64,000 nt of DNA, from assembly GCA_964453075.1 (NCBI GenBank), contig CAYVNM010000003.1, positions 17,059-81,058 of the forward strand, read 5' to 3'. Both the position numbers and the translations under genes were made by a program. The DNA is from C7867-006 sp964453075. Its GTDB lineage: Bacteria > Patescibacteriota > Minisyncoccia > Phycocordibacterales > DATDWN01. Below the pieces are notes generated by a model. That model was not told the DNA's origin, ran no database searches, and was given only the letters and a program-made list of their open reading frames with translations. Of this stretch, positions 50,810-59,173 are shown piece after piece; position 1 is the first letter of the stretch; each line of letters starts with the position of its first letter.

Positions 50810-50829
50810 AAATAAATTATAACACAAAT
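50810..50829. promoter_or_regulatory. 20-bp divergent promoter with overlapping -10 boxes
   Basis: Minus strand TATAAT (50821-50816) with upstream TGT is six bases from the ATG at 50809; plus strand TATAAC (50818-50823) is six bases from the ATG at 50830. The two boxes share four bases. Only one polymerase could bind at a time, and both mRNAs would be leaderless. Confidence 0.75.
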
Positions 50830-51651
50830 ATGTTTGAATATTTTGATATACATTCTCATCTCAATCTTCCAGATTTTGATTTGGATAGAGAAGAACAAAT
50901 AGCAAAAATGAAGGAGCAAAAAATAGGTACCACCATGATTGGTGTTGATTTTGATTCCTCGAATAAATTATTAGACTTGGCCAAGAGCCATGAAAACTTG
51001 TTTGCTTGTGTGGGACAACATCCCGACGACCTAATTCCTGACTCAGTTTTTGACGAACGTCTTGGTGTTTTGGCAAACAATAAAAAAACAGTTGCGATAG
51101 GAGAGTGTGGATTGGATTATTTTCGACTGAACTCTGTGTCTGGTGGAGATGGTATGAAGTTGATTCAAAAAACTGTATTTGAGTATCATATAGATTTGGC
51201 TTTGATGGTTGATAAACCATTGATGCTCCATGTGCGCCCCAGCAAAGGTACAATGGATGCCTATTTAGATACACTGGATATATTAGAGCACCACGCAAAG
51301 CTTTCTGGGAATAAATTAAAGGGAAATGCACATTTTTTTGCTGGGGATAAAAATATTTTAAAAAGGTTTCTCAATATAGGTTTTACAGTCTCTTTTACAG
51401 GTGTGCTTACTTTTACCAAAGATTATGACGAGTTGGTGAGATACACACCTTTGGATATGATTATGGCTGAGACAGATGCTCCCTTTGTCGCTCCGGTGCC
51501 GTATAGGGGCCAGAGGAACTCTCCATTGTACGTTCCAGAAGTAATCAAGAAAATAGCTGAGTTAAAAGCCCATAGTTTCAAAGGTGTAAGGGAGGTTTTA
51601 ATGGCTAATGTTTTGAGAAATTTCCCTCAAATACCTGCTATTGCTTCCTAG
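50830..51651 (+). CDS. tatD: TatD-family metal-dependent hydrolase/DNase
   Basis: 273 residues. FDIHSHLNLPDF (metal HxH), GQHPDD, GECGLDYFRLN (metal Glu), LHVRPSKG, GNAHFFAG and MAETDAPFVAP (metal Asp) are the TatD ligands. Family members have 3'-5' exonuclease activity in DNA repair. Confidence 0.94.
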   Translation: MFEYFDIHSHLNLPDFDLDREEQIAKMKEQKIGTTMIGVDFDSSNKLLDLAKSHENLFACVGQHPDDLIPDSVFDERLGVLANNKKTVAIGECGLDYFRLNSVSGGDGMKLIQKTVFEYHIDLALMVDKPLMLHVRPSKGTMDAYLDTLDILEHHAKLSGNKLKGNAHFFAGDKNILKRFLNIGFTVSFTGVLTFTKDYDELVRYTPLDMIMAETDAPFVAPVPYRGQRNSPLYVPEVIKKIAELKAHSFKGVREVLMANVLRNFPQIPAIAS

Positions 51652-51676
51652 GCCCAATTGTGATACTCTGACACTC

Positions 51677-52186
51677 ATGGAAAAAGATATTAATAAACAG
51701 GAGGTAGTTACGGACAACGATACATTAACTGTATATGAGGTTTCGTATTTACTCCTTCCATCCCTTGCTGTAGAGCAAGTTCCTGCTAAAGTAGCGTCCT
51801 TAAAAGGGGTACTAACTTCTGCAGGTGGTCAAGTGATATCTGATGAGAACCCAGTTCTCATTGACCTCGCTTATCCAATGACAAAGGTTGTTCAAACCGT
51901 TCGCCACAAGTGCACAATGGGGTACTTTGGTTGGGTTAAGTTTGAGATAACAAAAGAAGGGATCGGAAGTGTAAAGAAAAATCTAGATATGGATAATGAA
52001 GTTCTCCGTTACATTATTATAAAAACAGTTCGTGAGAATACTCTTTTGACAGGAAAGATGAAATTAAAGTCAGAAGATAAAGTTAAAAAAGAAGATGAGG
52101 AAGTTTTGACGGATGTATCGTTGGTCGAGAAAGAATCTACACCAGAAGAACTTGATAAGAGTATTGATGATCTTGTGATAGCTTAA
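51677..52186 (+). CDS. rpsF: 30S ribosomal protein S6
   Basis: 169 residues from the ATG at 51677; an earlier frame start lies inside tatD. The core YEVSYLLLPSLAVEQVPAKV, DLAYPMTKVVQTVRHKCTMG and YFGWVKFEI fits bS6, with an extra ~15 residues at the start and an acidic ~40-residue tail. Classic rpsF-ssb-rpsR order. Confidence 0.92.
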   Translation: MEKDINKQEVVTDNDTLTVYEVSYLLLPSLAVEQVPAKVASLKGVLTSAGGQVISDENPVLIDLAYPMTKVVQTVRHKCTMGYFGWVKFEITKEGIGSVKKNLDMDNEVLRYIIIKTVRENTLLTGKMKLKSEDKVKKEDEEVLTDVSLVEKESTPEELDKSIDDLVIA

Positions 52187-52205
52187 TAGCATAATATTAA
52201 ATACC

Positions 52206-52649
52206 ATGTATTTAAATAAAGCGATTATCATAGGGAATTTAACTAGAGACCCTGAGATTAGAGCTATTCCTTCAGGGGTAAAAGTTGCAAGTTTTTCAGT
52301 TGCCACGAACAGGGTTTGGAAGGATAAAAACGGTGTAAAACAAGAAAACGTTGATTATCATAATGTTGTGGTTTTTGGTAGACAAGCAGAGATTTGTGGT
52401 CAGTACTTGAAAAAAGGAGGCTCAGTTTTGGTTGAAGGTAGGATGCAAACACGGAGTTGGGATGATGCAGGTGGTGTAAAGAAATATCGCACTGAAGTTA
52501 TCGCAGATCGTATACAGTTTGGTCCGAGGAGAGATGTTCCTGCGGGACATAGTGATGCTCCAGTTCCAGCAGAAGAAGATCACAAGAAAGCTCTAGACAC
52601 TATAGAGTACCCAGAAGAAGAGATTAATCCCGAAGATATTCCTTTCTAA
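52206..52649 (+). CDS. ssb: Single-stranded DNA-binding protein
   Basis: 147 residues. MYLNKAIIIGNLTRDPEIRA, ASFSVATNRVW, DYHNVVVFGRQAEICGQYLK and VEGRMQTRSW form the OB-fold; the C-terminus ends PEEEINPEDIPF, the acidic tip that binds partner proteins such as RecO. Confidence 0.97.
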   Translation: MYLNKAIIIGNLTRDPEIRAIPSGVKVASFSVATNRVWKDKNGVKQENVDYHNVVVFGRQAEICGQYLKKGGSVLVEGRMQTRSWDDAGGVKKYRTEVIADRIQFGPRRDVPAGHSDAPVPAEEDHKKALDTIEYPEEEINPEDIPF

Positions 52650-52670
52650 TAAATAAATAAAAACAAAAAA

Positions 52671-52871
52671 ATGAAAAAGTGTTACTTTACTGAAAACAAT
52701 ATAAAATATATAGACTACAAGGATGTGGATTTGCTAAAAAAATTCCTTAATCCTCACGCCCGTATAATTTCTCGAAAGAGAACAGGGGTGGCAGCAAAGC
52801 ATCAGAGGAATTTGGCTTTGGCTATAAAACGCGCTCGCTTTATGGGCCTCCTACCATTTGTTTCAAGATAA
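52671..52871 (+). CDS. rpsR: 30S ribosomal protein S18
   Basis: 66 residues. IKYIDYKDVDLLKKFLNPHA and ISRKRTGVAAKHQRNLALAI followed by KRARFMGLLPF are canonical bS18, which pairs with S6 on the small subunit. Confidence 0.96.
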   Translation: MKKCYFTENNIKYIDYKDVDLLKKFLNPHARIISRKRTGVAAKHQRNLALAIKRARFMGLLPFVSR

Positions 52872-52874
52872 AAA

Positions 52875-52904
52875 CAAAAAGCCACCCAAACGGGTGGTTT
52901 TTTG
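52875..52904 (+). terminator. rpsF-ssb-rpsR terminator
   Basis: GCCACCC, loop AAAC, GGGTGGTTTTTT. Confidence 0.88.
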
Positions 52905-52922
52905 TTCTCTGAAAATAGGGGA

Positions 52923-53504
52923 TTAAAAATTAGCGCCACCAACACGCTCTGCATATTCTCCAGTTTCCGAATTTATTCTTATTATCTCTCCTTCTTTTAT
53001 AAACATTGGTACCTGGACATCTGCTCCAGTCTCTACTTTTACTATTTTTGAACCACCTTGAGCGGTATTTCCTTTAACCGCAGGATGCGCCTCTGTAACT
53101 TTCAATTCCACTTTTATAGGCATATCTACTCCTATTATTTGTTCTCCGAACTTCATTATTTTTATTACAGAATTGGTTTTTAGAAAATCTCCTCTTTTTC
53201 CTATAGTGTCTTCTGGTAGAGAAAATCTTTTTGATGGATCGTTTGGCTCACAAAACCAGAACTCTCCTCTGTTTTTGTATAAATATTTTGCATCACTTTT
53301 ATCTATCTCTGCTTCTTCTACTTTTTCAGATACGTGGAAAGATTGCTCGGTAACTTTGCCTGTAATTAAGTTTTTTAATTTTGTGGCGTTAACAGGTTTT
53401 CTTTGTTGTTTTCTGAAAACGTGAGAGGTGAGTACCTCCCATGGTTCATCATTAAAAACAATATATTTTCTTTCTTTTATTTCGTCGTATTCAAGCATTG
53501 CCAT
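52923..53504 (-). CDS. efp: Elongation factor P with variant tip loop
   Basis: 193 residues from the ATG at 53504 (MAMLEYDEIKERK). Three beta-barrel domains: WEVLTSHVFRKQQRKPVNAT, FWFCEPNDPSKRFSLPEDTI, KVTEAHPAVKGNTAQGGSKI. The domain I loop that normally reads PGKGxA with the modified Lys34 is RKQQRKPVNA here; aligned from the conserved K-L-K-N-L, the Lys34 position is Gln. EF-P relieves stalling at polyproline. An alternative start is 53498. Confidence 0.92.
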   Translation of the reverse strand: MAMLEYDEIKERKYIVFNDEPWEVLTSHVFRKQQRKPVNATKLKNLITGKVTEQSFHVSEKVEEAEIDKSDAKYLYKNRGEFWFCEPNDPSKRFSLPEDTIGKRGDFLKTNSVIKIMKFGEQIIGVDMPIKVELKVTEAHPAVKGNTAQGGSKIVKVETGADVQVPMFIKEGEIIRINSETGEYAERVGGANF

Positions 53505-53604
53505 ACAATTTGGGGGCACCACGAGTTTTTAACTCTGATACAATGTTAACTATTAAGTATTTACAACTTTCAAAATATAGCTTATTTAAGCCAAAAAAGC
53601 TACA

Positions 53605-53633
53605 TTGACTTTTACCCAAATTAGGTGTATAAT
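53605..53633 (+). promoter_or_regulatory. Twin-cassette promoter 1
   Basis: TTGACT (53605-53610), 17 bases, TATAAT (53628-53633), embedded in a ~45-base block nearly identical to the one at 54030-54069. Confidence 0.85.
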
Positions 53634-53653
53634 TGTACTTGGGAGGACTGGGA

Positions 53654-53983
53654 ATGACCACAGAACAAATGATTGAGAAGTTGGCATCGTTCTTCGAAGA
53701 TAGTACTGGAGCTGAACAGCTTACCAGGAAACATCTGGTTGACGGCGGAATTCTCAGTTGTTTTGGGGCAGTTATTCCGCTCGTTGATTTTATGGGCATG
53801 CATCATTATATGTACCAGAAAAGAGTTGCCTGTGGAACCCCACACGACTTGGACATTCTCAAGTTCAGTTTGGGTTACTGGTCTGGTAGCCACGGTACAC
53901 CAGCCTCAACCAGTGAGAAGCCCAATCTGGATGCGTATGACAAGAAGAGGTTGGAGCCGGCCTATGTGTATAGGCCAAAATAA
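53654..53983 (+). CDS. GC-rich hypothetical protein (twin cassette 1)
   Basis: 109 residues from the ATG at 53654 after GGGAGG. N-terminal helix (MTTEQMIEKLASFFEDSTGA), a hydrophobic stretch GGILSCFGAVIPLVDFMG, then HHYMYQKRVACGTPHD. The C-terminal ~40 residues are polar. No family recognised. Flanked by the same promoter and terminator sequence as the next gene. Confidence 0.68.
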   Translation: MTTEQMIEKLASFFEDSTGAEQLTRKHLVDGGILSCFGAVIPLVDFMGMHHYMYQKRVACGTPHDLDILKFSLGYWSGSHGTPASTSEKPNLDAYDKKRLEPAYVYRPK

Positions 53984-54022
53984 CCGGCCAGCGGAGAACC
54001 GTCTCGCGCTGAGCCGGTTTTC
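53982..54022 (+). terminator. Twin-cassette terminator 1
   Basis: AACCGGC...AGCG pairs with CGCT...GCCGGTT; the 5' arm starts inside the stop codon. Near-identical to 54290-54328. Confidence 0.88.
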
Positions 54023-54040
54023 TGCATTAAAAAAGCTACA

Positions 54041-54069
54041 TTGACTTTTACCCAATTTGGGTGTATAAT
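54041..54069 (+). promoter_or_regulatory. Twin-cassette promoter 2
   Basis: TTGACT (54041-54046), 17 bases, TATAAT (54064-54069); the upstream 13 bases and most of the spacer match promoter 1. Confidence 0.85.
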
Positions 54070-54090
54070 AGTATGTAGGAGGGTTAGGGC

Positions 54091-54288
54091 ATGAAGCGAA
54101 AAATCCTGATTGTTCATCATCACTCGCAGTCAGAGGGAGATCTTCAGGAGAAGGTGAACTGCGCAGTTCGTGATTGTGGTAGTGGCTGGGAGATTGTGTC
54201 GGCCACAACTGCAGTTGCGATGTGTCATTCGCACAGTCACCACATCTACGTCCAGTGGGTTGTCACTGTCGTTATTGAGAAGGAGTAA
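54091..54288 (+). CDS. GC-rich 65-residue His/Cys-rich protein (twin cassette 2)
   Basis: 65 residues. TAGGAGGG precedes the ATG. The protein has HHH at 9-11, cysteines at 24, 29 and 45, and CHSHSHH at 45-51, so metal binding is possible. Predicted beta-alpha-beta pattern (KILIVHHH..., IYVQWVVTVVIEKE). No relation to the protein of cassette 1, although the flanks match. Confidence 0.66.
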   Translation: MKRKILIVHHHSQSEGDLQEKVNCAVRDCGSGWEIVSATTAVAMCHSHSHHIYVQWVVTVVIEKE

Positions 54289-54289
54289 C

Positions 54290-54328
54290 ACCGGCCAGCG
54301 GAGAATCGTCTCGCGCTGAGCCGGTTTT
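54290..54328 (+). terminator. Twin-cassette terminator 2
   Basis: ACCGGC...AGCG with CGCT...GCCGGTT followed by TT; one base different in the loop from terminator 1. Confidence 0.88.
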
Positions 54329-54371
54329 CTGCATAAAAAATTTAAACTAGTTGGATCGAGACGAGAGATTT

Positions 54372-55457
54372 TTACTCTCCTTCTTCTGCACTATCATTTT
54401 CAGTTTTGGTGGGGGTCGCCACTGTTGAACCACCATTTTTGTGAAGTTCGGCAACTATTTCTTTCAAGATTGAATCTGCTATTTTTTTATTGGCTTTATC
54501 TTTCAAAAACTGTCGTGTGGAATCATATCCGCGACCAAGTTTAGTGTCGCCGTATGAGTATGATGTTCCTGATTTCTGGATTATTCTCATTTTCTCTCCG
54601 AGAGCAATGAGCTCACCCTCGCGAGAAATACCCTCGTTGTACATTAGGTCAAACTCTGTTTGCTTGAATGGAGCGGCTACTTTATTTTTTACTACTTTTA
54701 CTCTGATGCGTCCTCCCATTATTTCTTCACCTTTTTTGATTTGAGCTATGCGACGAATATCTATTCTGACTGATGTGTAAAATTTCAAAGCCTTTCCACC
54801 TGGAGTTGTCTCGGGATTTCCAAACATAACACCGATTTGCATTCTGATTTGGTTTATAAAAATAACTAGTGTTTTTGACTTGGCTACTATAGCTGTCAGT
54901 TTGCGTAGAGCCTGTGACATGAGGCGAGCTTGCTTACCAACATGGTGAGCACCCATGTCTCCCTCTATCTCGTCTTTAGGTGTCAGAGCGGCGACAGAGT
55001 CCACCACAACCACATCTATCTTACCTGAACGAACGAGGGATTCCACAATCTCAAGAGCCTGCTCTCCATTGTCTGGCTGAGAAATAAGAAGCTGGTCAAT
55101 TTTAACGCCAAGTCTCTGGGAGTATTCTGGATCCATGGCATGTTCAGCATCTATGAATGCACATATTCCACCTTTTTTCTGGGCCTCAGCGATAACATGA
55201 AGTGACAGGGTAGTTTTGCCTGAGCTTTCTGGTCCAAATATTTCTATTATTCTTCCACGAGGGAGACCGCCAACTCCGAGAGCGGCATCGAGACCGATGG
55301 AGCCGGTTGATATGGCGTTCACATCTACATGTGGCTTGTCACCGAGCATCATTATTGAGTCATCACCAAATTTTGTTCTGATTTCTCGTAGGGTATTTTC
55401 AACATTCACTTTTCCAATCTCTCCTTTCTCCTCTTTCTTTTCCTTTTTTTTCATCAT
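54372..55457 (-). CDS. recA: Recombinase RecA
   Basis: 361 residues from the ATG at 55457. GPESSGKTTLSLHVIAEAQ (Walker A), VVVVDSVAALTPKDEIEGDM (Walker B region), INQIRMQIGVMFGNPETTPG and the C-terminal acidic tail NDSAEEGE. The frame extends ~30 codons upstream, but that part (SPRPSAPEFLKKIRLQ) is not RecA-like. Central protein of recombination and repair. Confidence 0.97.
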   Translation of the reverse strand: MMKKKEKKEEKGEIGKVNVENTLREIRTKFGDDSIMMLGDKPHVDVNAISTGSIGLDAALGVGGLPRGRIIEIFGPESSGKTTLSLHVIAEAQKKGGICAFIDAEHAMDPEYSQRLGVKIDQLLISQPDNGEQALEIVESLVRSGKIDVVVVDSVAALTPKDEIEGDMGAHHVGKQARLMSQALRKLTAIVAKSKTLVIFINQIRMQIGVMFGNPETTPGGKALKFYTSVRIDIRRIAQIKKGEEIMGGRIRVKVVKNKVAAPFKQTEFDLMYNEGISREGELIALGEKMRIIQKSGTSYSYGDTKLGRGYDSTRQFLKDKANKKIADSILKEIVAELHKNGGSTVATPTKTENDSAEEGE

Positions 55458-55618
55458 AAATTTTAAAAGTTTATTAAAATTTCGTTGAAGTCGTATCTTT
55501 TTTAGGAACTCCGGAGCCGACGGGCGAGGACTTGAGAGATTTTTCACCAGGAAAGTCGCGTGCTCTAAAAAAGATATGGCGAGAAAGAAATTTTAATTCT
55601 AATAATTAATAATAATTC

Positions 55619-55969
55619 CTATTCCTTAAGTATAAGTTCCAGAGTTTTCTCTGTGTATTTCTTGAACTTATCTGTTGCATCTAGCTTAATTATATTATAC
55701 CCAGGTGACAGGAGCAATTTCTCTTTAAAATAACCTTCCTGGTCAGTGAATATCTTCCTGCCATTTAGATTTAAATGGGCAGTGTTACGAGCTTTACCCT
55801 CTATTTCTATAAGAGTTTGGTTGTAGGTAGCTCCATTTTGGGGTGTGTAGACCTCTATAACAGGCCCCACGATTAACTTCTGGGCTTGAAATAGAGAATA
55901 CCCAACAATAACAATTCCCAAGAGGGAAATGGTTCCAATTCTCAATATTGATTTAGCGCTCCTATTCAT
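55619..55969 (-). CDS. Membrane-anchored Ig-like protein
   Basis: 116 residues. One span near the start (ILRIGTISLLGIVIVGYSLF), then an Ig/glucodextranase B-like domain: PVIEVYTPQNGATYNQTLIE, IEGKARNTAHLNLNGRKIFT, GYNIIKLDATDKFKK. It overlaps the end of ftsK by four bases, so it is translationally coupled. Function unknown; the ftsK link hints at the cell envelope during division. Confidence 0.72.
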   Translation of the reverse strand: MNRSAKSILRIGTISLLGIVIVGYSLFQAQKLIVGPVIEVYTPQNGATYNQTLIEIEGKARNTAHLNLNGRKIFTDQEGYFKEKLLLSPGYNIIKLDATDKFKKYTEKTLELILKE

Positions 55970-58173
55970 TGTTGTGTGTCGTCACTTGAGCTTGTGTCTG
56001 AATCAGAGTTGCCACCCAATATTTCACGAGGTTTTGCTCCAGAACCCGGACCTATAACACCTCTTTCCTCTAGCATATCTATGAGGCGTGCTGCTCTCGC
56101 GTATCCAACACCTAGTTTGCGCTGTAGGTATGATGTAGAGGCCTTACCTGCTTCTAGGACTGTCTGTCTAGCATCTTCGTATAGATCGTCATCAGCCTCC
56201 ATCTTGTCATCATCCATAGTTGCTTCAAATATATTGTTTTTCTGATTGTCTCCTGTAATGTTTATTTCACTAGGTATTTCATTCGCATAACTGTCTATCA
56301 GGTATTTAACAACGGCCTTAGTTTCGCTTTCTGATATATAGGCAGATTGAATACGCTGAGGTTGGGACATTTCTCCAGAGAGATAAAGCATATCACCAGC
56401 ACCAAGAAGCTTCTCTGCACCACCCATATCCAATATTGTTCTGGAATCAATCTGTGATGCTACTTGGAGGGCTATACGAGAAGGAATGTTGGCTTTGATA
56501 AGTCCTGTAATAACATTAACACTAGGTCTCTGGGTAGAAAGTATAAGATGGATACCCACAGCACGACTCATTTGGGCTAGTCTGACAATTGCCGCTTCTA
56601 GTTCTCTAGGATATGCCTGCATAATATCTGCAAGTTCGTCTATAACCACTACTATATAAGGCATTGTCTCTATCGGTTTGTCATCCTCATCAACCTTTTT
56701 GTTTTTTCTTTTCTTTAGCTCTGGTTCAACAACATTTTTGTGATAAGAAGAAATATTTTGTAGTCCTTCGGCCTGTAGAACATCATATCTTCTATCCATT
56801 TCTTTGGCTGCCCATTTTAGGGCCAAAATAGTTTTCTTGGCATCTGTAATAACAGGCGTTAAGAGGTGTGGAATTTTATTATATAGAGTGAGCTCGACAC
56901 GCTTTGGGTCAATCATAATAAACTTCAAGTTGTCTGGAGAGTTTCTGTACAACATAGAAGTGATTATTGTGTGTATAGTCACGGATTTTCCTGATCCTGT
57001 GGCACCGGCTATGAGTAGGTGTGGAGCCTTGGCCAAATTACCAAAATAAGACATTCCAGAAATTCCCTTACCAAGAGATATTAGTAGAGGTTTGTCGGAG
57101 TTTTGGAATTCATTTGAAGCTAGTAGTGTACCGAGACCAACAGTTGTTTTTGTGCTGTTTGGTATTTCAATACCTACTAGAGATTTACCAGGGATAGGAG
57201 CCTCTATTCTGATTGGGTGTGCAGCAAGTGCTAGTGACAGGTCATTTTGTAACCCCACGATTCTTGAAAGTTTTATTCCTTCTGCTGGTTTCAAGGCGTA
57301 CCTAGTAATAGAAGGTCCTATTGATATTTCATCCATTTCTACGTTTATACCAAAGTTTTGAAGAGTCCTTTTTATTATGTTTGAATTGGCTTTGATATCT
57401 CCTACGCCAGGCTTACCTTTGTCTTGTTCCAAAAGTGATATTGGTGGCGGAACAAATTCTTTTCCATTTAGAAGTAGGGGACTGATACCGAACTCATCTT
57501 TTTTTTCTTCTGGTGTCAGAGGTTTTTTTGGCTGTATTTTTTCTTCCGTTTTCTCTAGTTCTTTTTGGTCGGATTCGCTCAAAAGTTTACCGTTGGAAGA
57601 AATAATAACTTCAGGACCTTCATCCTCAGTGCCTGGGACTATTTCTCTTTTTGAAAACAAAGATTTCAAGAAAGTAAATCTTATTGGGGCATCAAATATT
57701 GTTATAAGTGAAATAACTATGAGAGCGAGGAGTATTATTACACTTACATATGTATCAAACATTCCAGTGAGTGGTTCCGAAATAAAACCACCAACAACAC
57801 CTCCACTAGCGGACAGAATATTAATCAGAGATAATGCAGATATGAAGAATAGAATGCCTCCTACTGTATGGGTCAAAGCCAGTTTTTTTTGCAATGATCT
57901 AAAGAAGGAAACACACAATATAAAGAACAATATAGGTAGCAAATAATAACCAATTCCAAATAAATAATGAAATAGTTTATAAGCACCCGCACCAACTCTG
58001 CCACCTTTGGCTATTGGTCCAGAGGACAATACTAGGAATACAGCCATAACAAAAAAAACTACGGCAGCGATGGCATTAAGGGTCTCTTTTTGTAAATAAC
58101 TTTCTTGAGGCTCTTCTTTGGGTTCTTTTTTCTTTTTTTCTTTCTTGGGTTCCTTTTTATTTTTACCGAACAT
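55966..58173 (-). CDS. ftsK: DNA translocase FtsK
   Basis: 735 residues from the ATG at 58173 (MFGKNKKEPK); TGA-TAAAAT lies eight bases upstream. Basic N-terminus, four membrane spans (~40-180), an acidic/proline linker, then the motor: LLIAGATGSGKSVTIHTIIT, IMIDPKRVELTLY, IVVVIDELADIM, LSTQRPSVNVITG. The C-terminal winged-helix gamma domain (STSYLQRKLGVGYARAARLI, ERGVIGPGSGAKPREIL) reads KOPS-type sites. It pumps chromosome DNA at the septum. Confidence 0.96.
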   Translation of the reverse strand: MFGKNKKEPKKEKKKKEPKEEPQESYLQKETLNAIAAVVFFVMAVFLVLSSGPIAKGGRVGAGAYKLFHYLFGIGYYLLPILFFILCVSFFRSLQKKLALTHTVGGILFFISALSLINILSASGGVVGGFISEPLTGMFDTYVSVIILLALIVISLITIFDAPIRFTFLKSLFSKREIVPGTEDEGPEVIISSNGKLLSESDQKELEKTEEKIQPKKPLTPEEKKDEFGISPLLLNGKEFVPPPISLLEQDKGKPGVGDIKANSNIIKRTLQNFGINVEMDEISIGPSITRYALKPAEGIKLSRIVGLQNDLSLALAAHPIRIEAPIPGKSLVGIEIPNSTKTTVGLGTLLASNEFQNSDKPLLISLGKGISGMSYFGNLAKAPHLLIAGATGSGKSVTIHTIITSMLYRNSPDNLKFIMIDPKRVELTLYNKIPHLLTPVITDAKKTILALKWAAKEMDRRYDVLQAEGLQNISSYHKNVVEPELKKRKNKKVDEDDKPIETMPYIVVVIDELADIMQAYPRELEAAIVRLAQMSRAVGIHLILSTQRPSVNVITGLIKANIPSRIALQVASQIDSRTILDMGGAEKLLGAGDMLYLSGEMSQPQRIQSAYISESETKAVVKYLIDSYANEIPSEINITGDNQKNNIFEATMDDDKMEADDDLYEDARQTVLEAGKASTSYLQRKLGVGYARAARLIDMLEERGVIGPGSGAKPREILGGNSDSDTSSSDDTQQ

Positions 58174-58295
58174 ATACATGTATTTTATCAGAATTACTAT
58201 ATTAAATCCAAAGTTGATAATTTTATTTGTTACAACAAACAAAAGACACGATGTCTATTGTCAGCATGTCTTTTACAGGTGTATAATAGACACGC

Positions 58296-58324
58296 TTGAC
58301 TTCTTTAAAGACAGGTGGTATTAT
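58296..58324 (+). promoter_or_regulatory. Promoter of the HTH gene
   Basis: TTGACT (58296-58301), 17 bases, TATTAT (58319-58324). A GTGTATAATAGACAC partial palindrome sits at 58280-58294 just upstream and could be an operator. Confidence 0.55.
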
Positions 58325-58390
58325 ATAGGACAATATAAAGACATTGTGTAAAATACATTGAATATTAAGGACATTTTAATAAGACTACGT

Positions 58391-59173
58391 ATGGAACCAA
58401 ACAACAAAATATCTACAGAAGTAAAACAAAATATACCAGACCCTGTATCATTTTTTGATGTAAATAATGATTTTGTTTTGGCATACAAAAAGACAGAAAA
58501 ACTAGCTTCTGCGGTCTATATGGTTTCCGGATTGTTTTCCGATAATGAACCAATCAAGTGGACTCTAAGAAAAAAAGTTGGAGAACTTTTGTCCTTTATT
58601 CTCACATACAAAGATACTCCAGAAGTCAGTAGAGCGGATTTTGTTTATAACACAAAGACCAGATCACTAGAACTCATATCTTTACTTGAAGTTTCTGTGC
58701 GTGGTGGCCTAATGTCTCAGATGAATTTTTCTATTTTGAAACAAGAGTTTATGAATTTGGTATCCATTTTAGATAGTGCAAACTCTTTGTCAGAAGGTGG
58801 TATAAACGAGGGGCTACATAAAACATTCTTTGAGGTAAATAATGGCCAATTATTAGACCAAAAAAATATTCTAACAACAGGAGAAAAATTTTACAAAAAA
58901 ACAGAGACAGAGACCATTGGACACAGCATGTCTTTTAATGAAATAAGGGACAAAAACGCAGTTGTCATAGGTGATAATGTTAAGAAAACAAACAGACAAA
59001 ACATCATACTTGGTTTGATAAAGAAAAAGAAAGAACTAACTATCAAAGACATTGCTCTTGTTATCAAAGATTGTAGTGAAAAAACCATACAAAGGGAGCT
59101 GAATTCTTTTATTGCTTCGGGTATCCTAAAAAGGGCCGGCGTTAGGCGTTGGAGCAAGTATTCTCTAGTGTAG
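58391..59173 (+). CDS. Putative winged-helix DNA-binding protein
   Basis: 260 residues from the ATG at 58391 (a TTG at 58358 is possible). The N-terminal ~120 residues are mainly helical (KTEKLASAVYMVSGLFSDNE, LRKKVGELLSFILTYKD). The C-terminal ~65 form a helix-turn-helix (RQNIILGLIKKKKELTIKDI, CSEKTIQRELNSFIASGILK, RRWSKYSLV). Likely a regulator; target unknown. Confidence 0.68.
   Translation: MEPNNKISTEVKQNIPDPVSFFDVNNDFVLAYKKTEKLASAVYMVSGLFSDNEPIKWTLRKKVGELLSFILTYKDTPEVSRADFVYNTKTRSLELISLLEVSVRGGLMSQMNFSILKQEFMNLVSILDSANSLSEGGINEGLHKTFFEVNNGQLLDQKNILTTGEKFYKKTETETIGHSMSFNEIRDKNAVVIGDNVKKTNRQNIILGLIKKKKELTIKDIALVIKDCSEKTIQRELNSFIASGILKRAGVRRWSKYSLV

Noticed and set aside
53491..53893. Minus-strand frames over the twin cassette
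   Set aside because: They lie opposite a gene with a consensus promoter, Shine-Dalgarno site and terminator.
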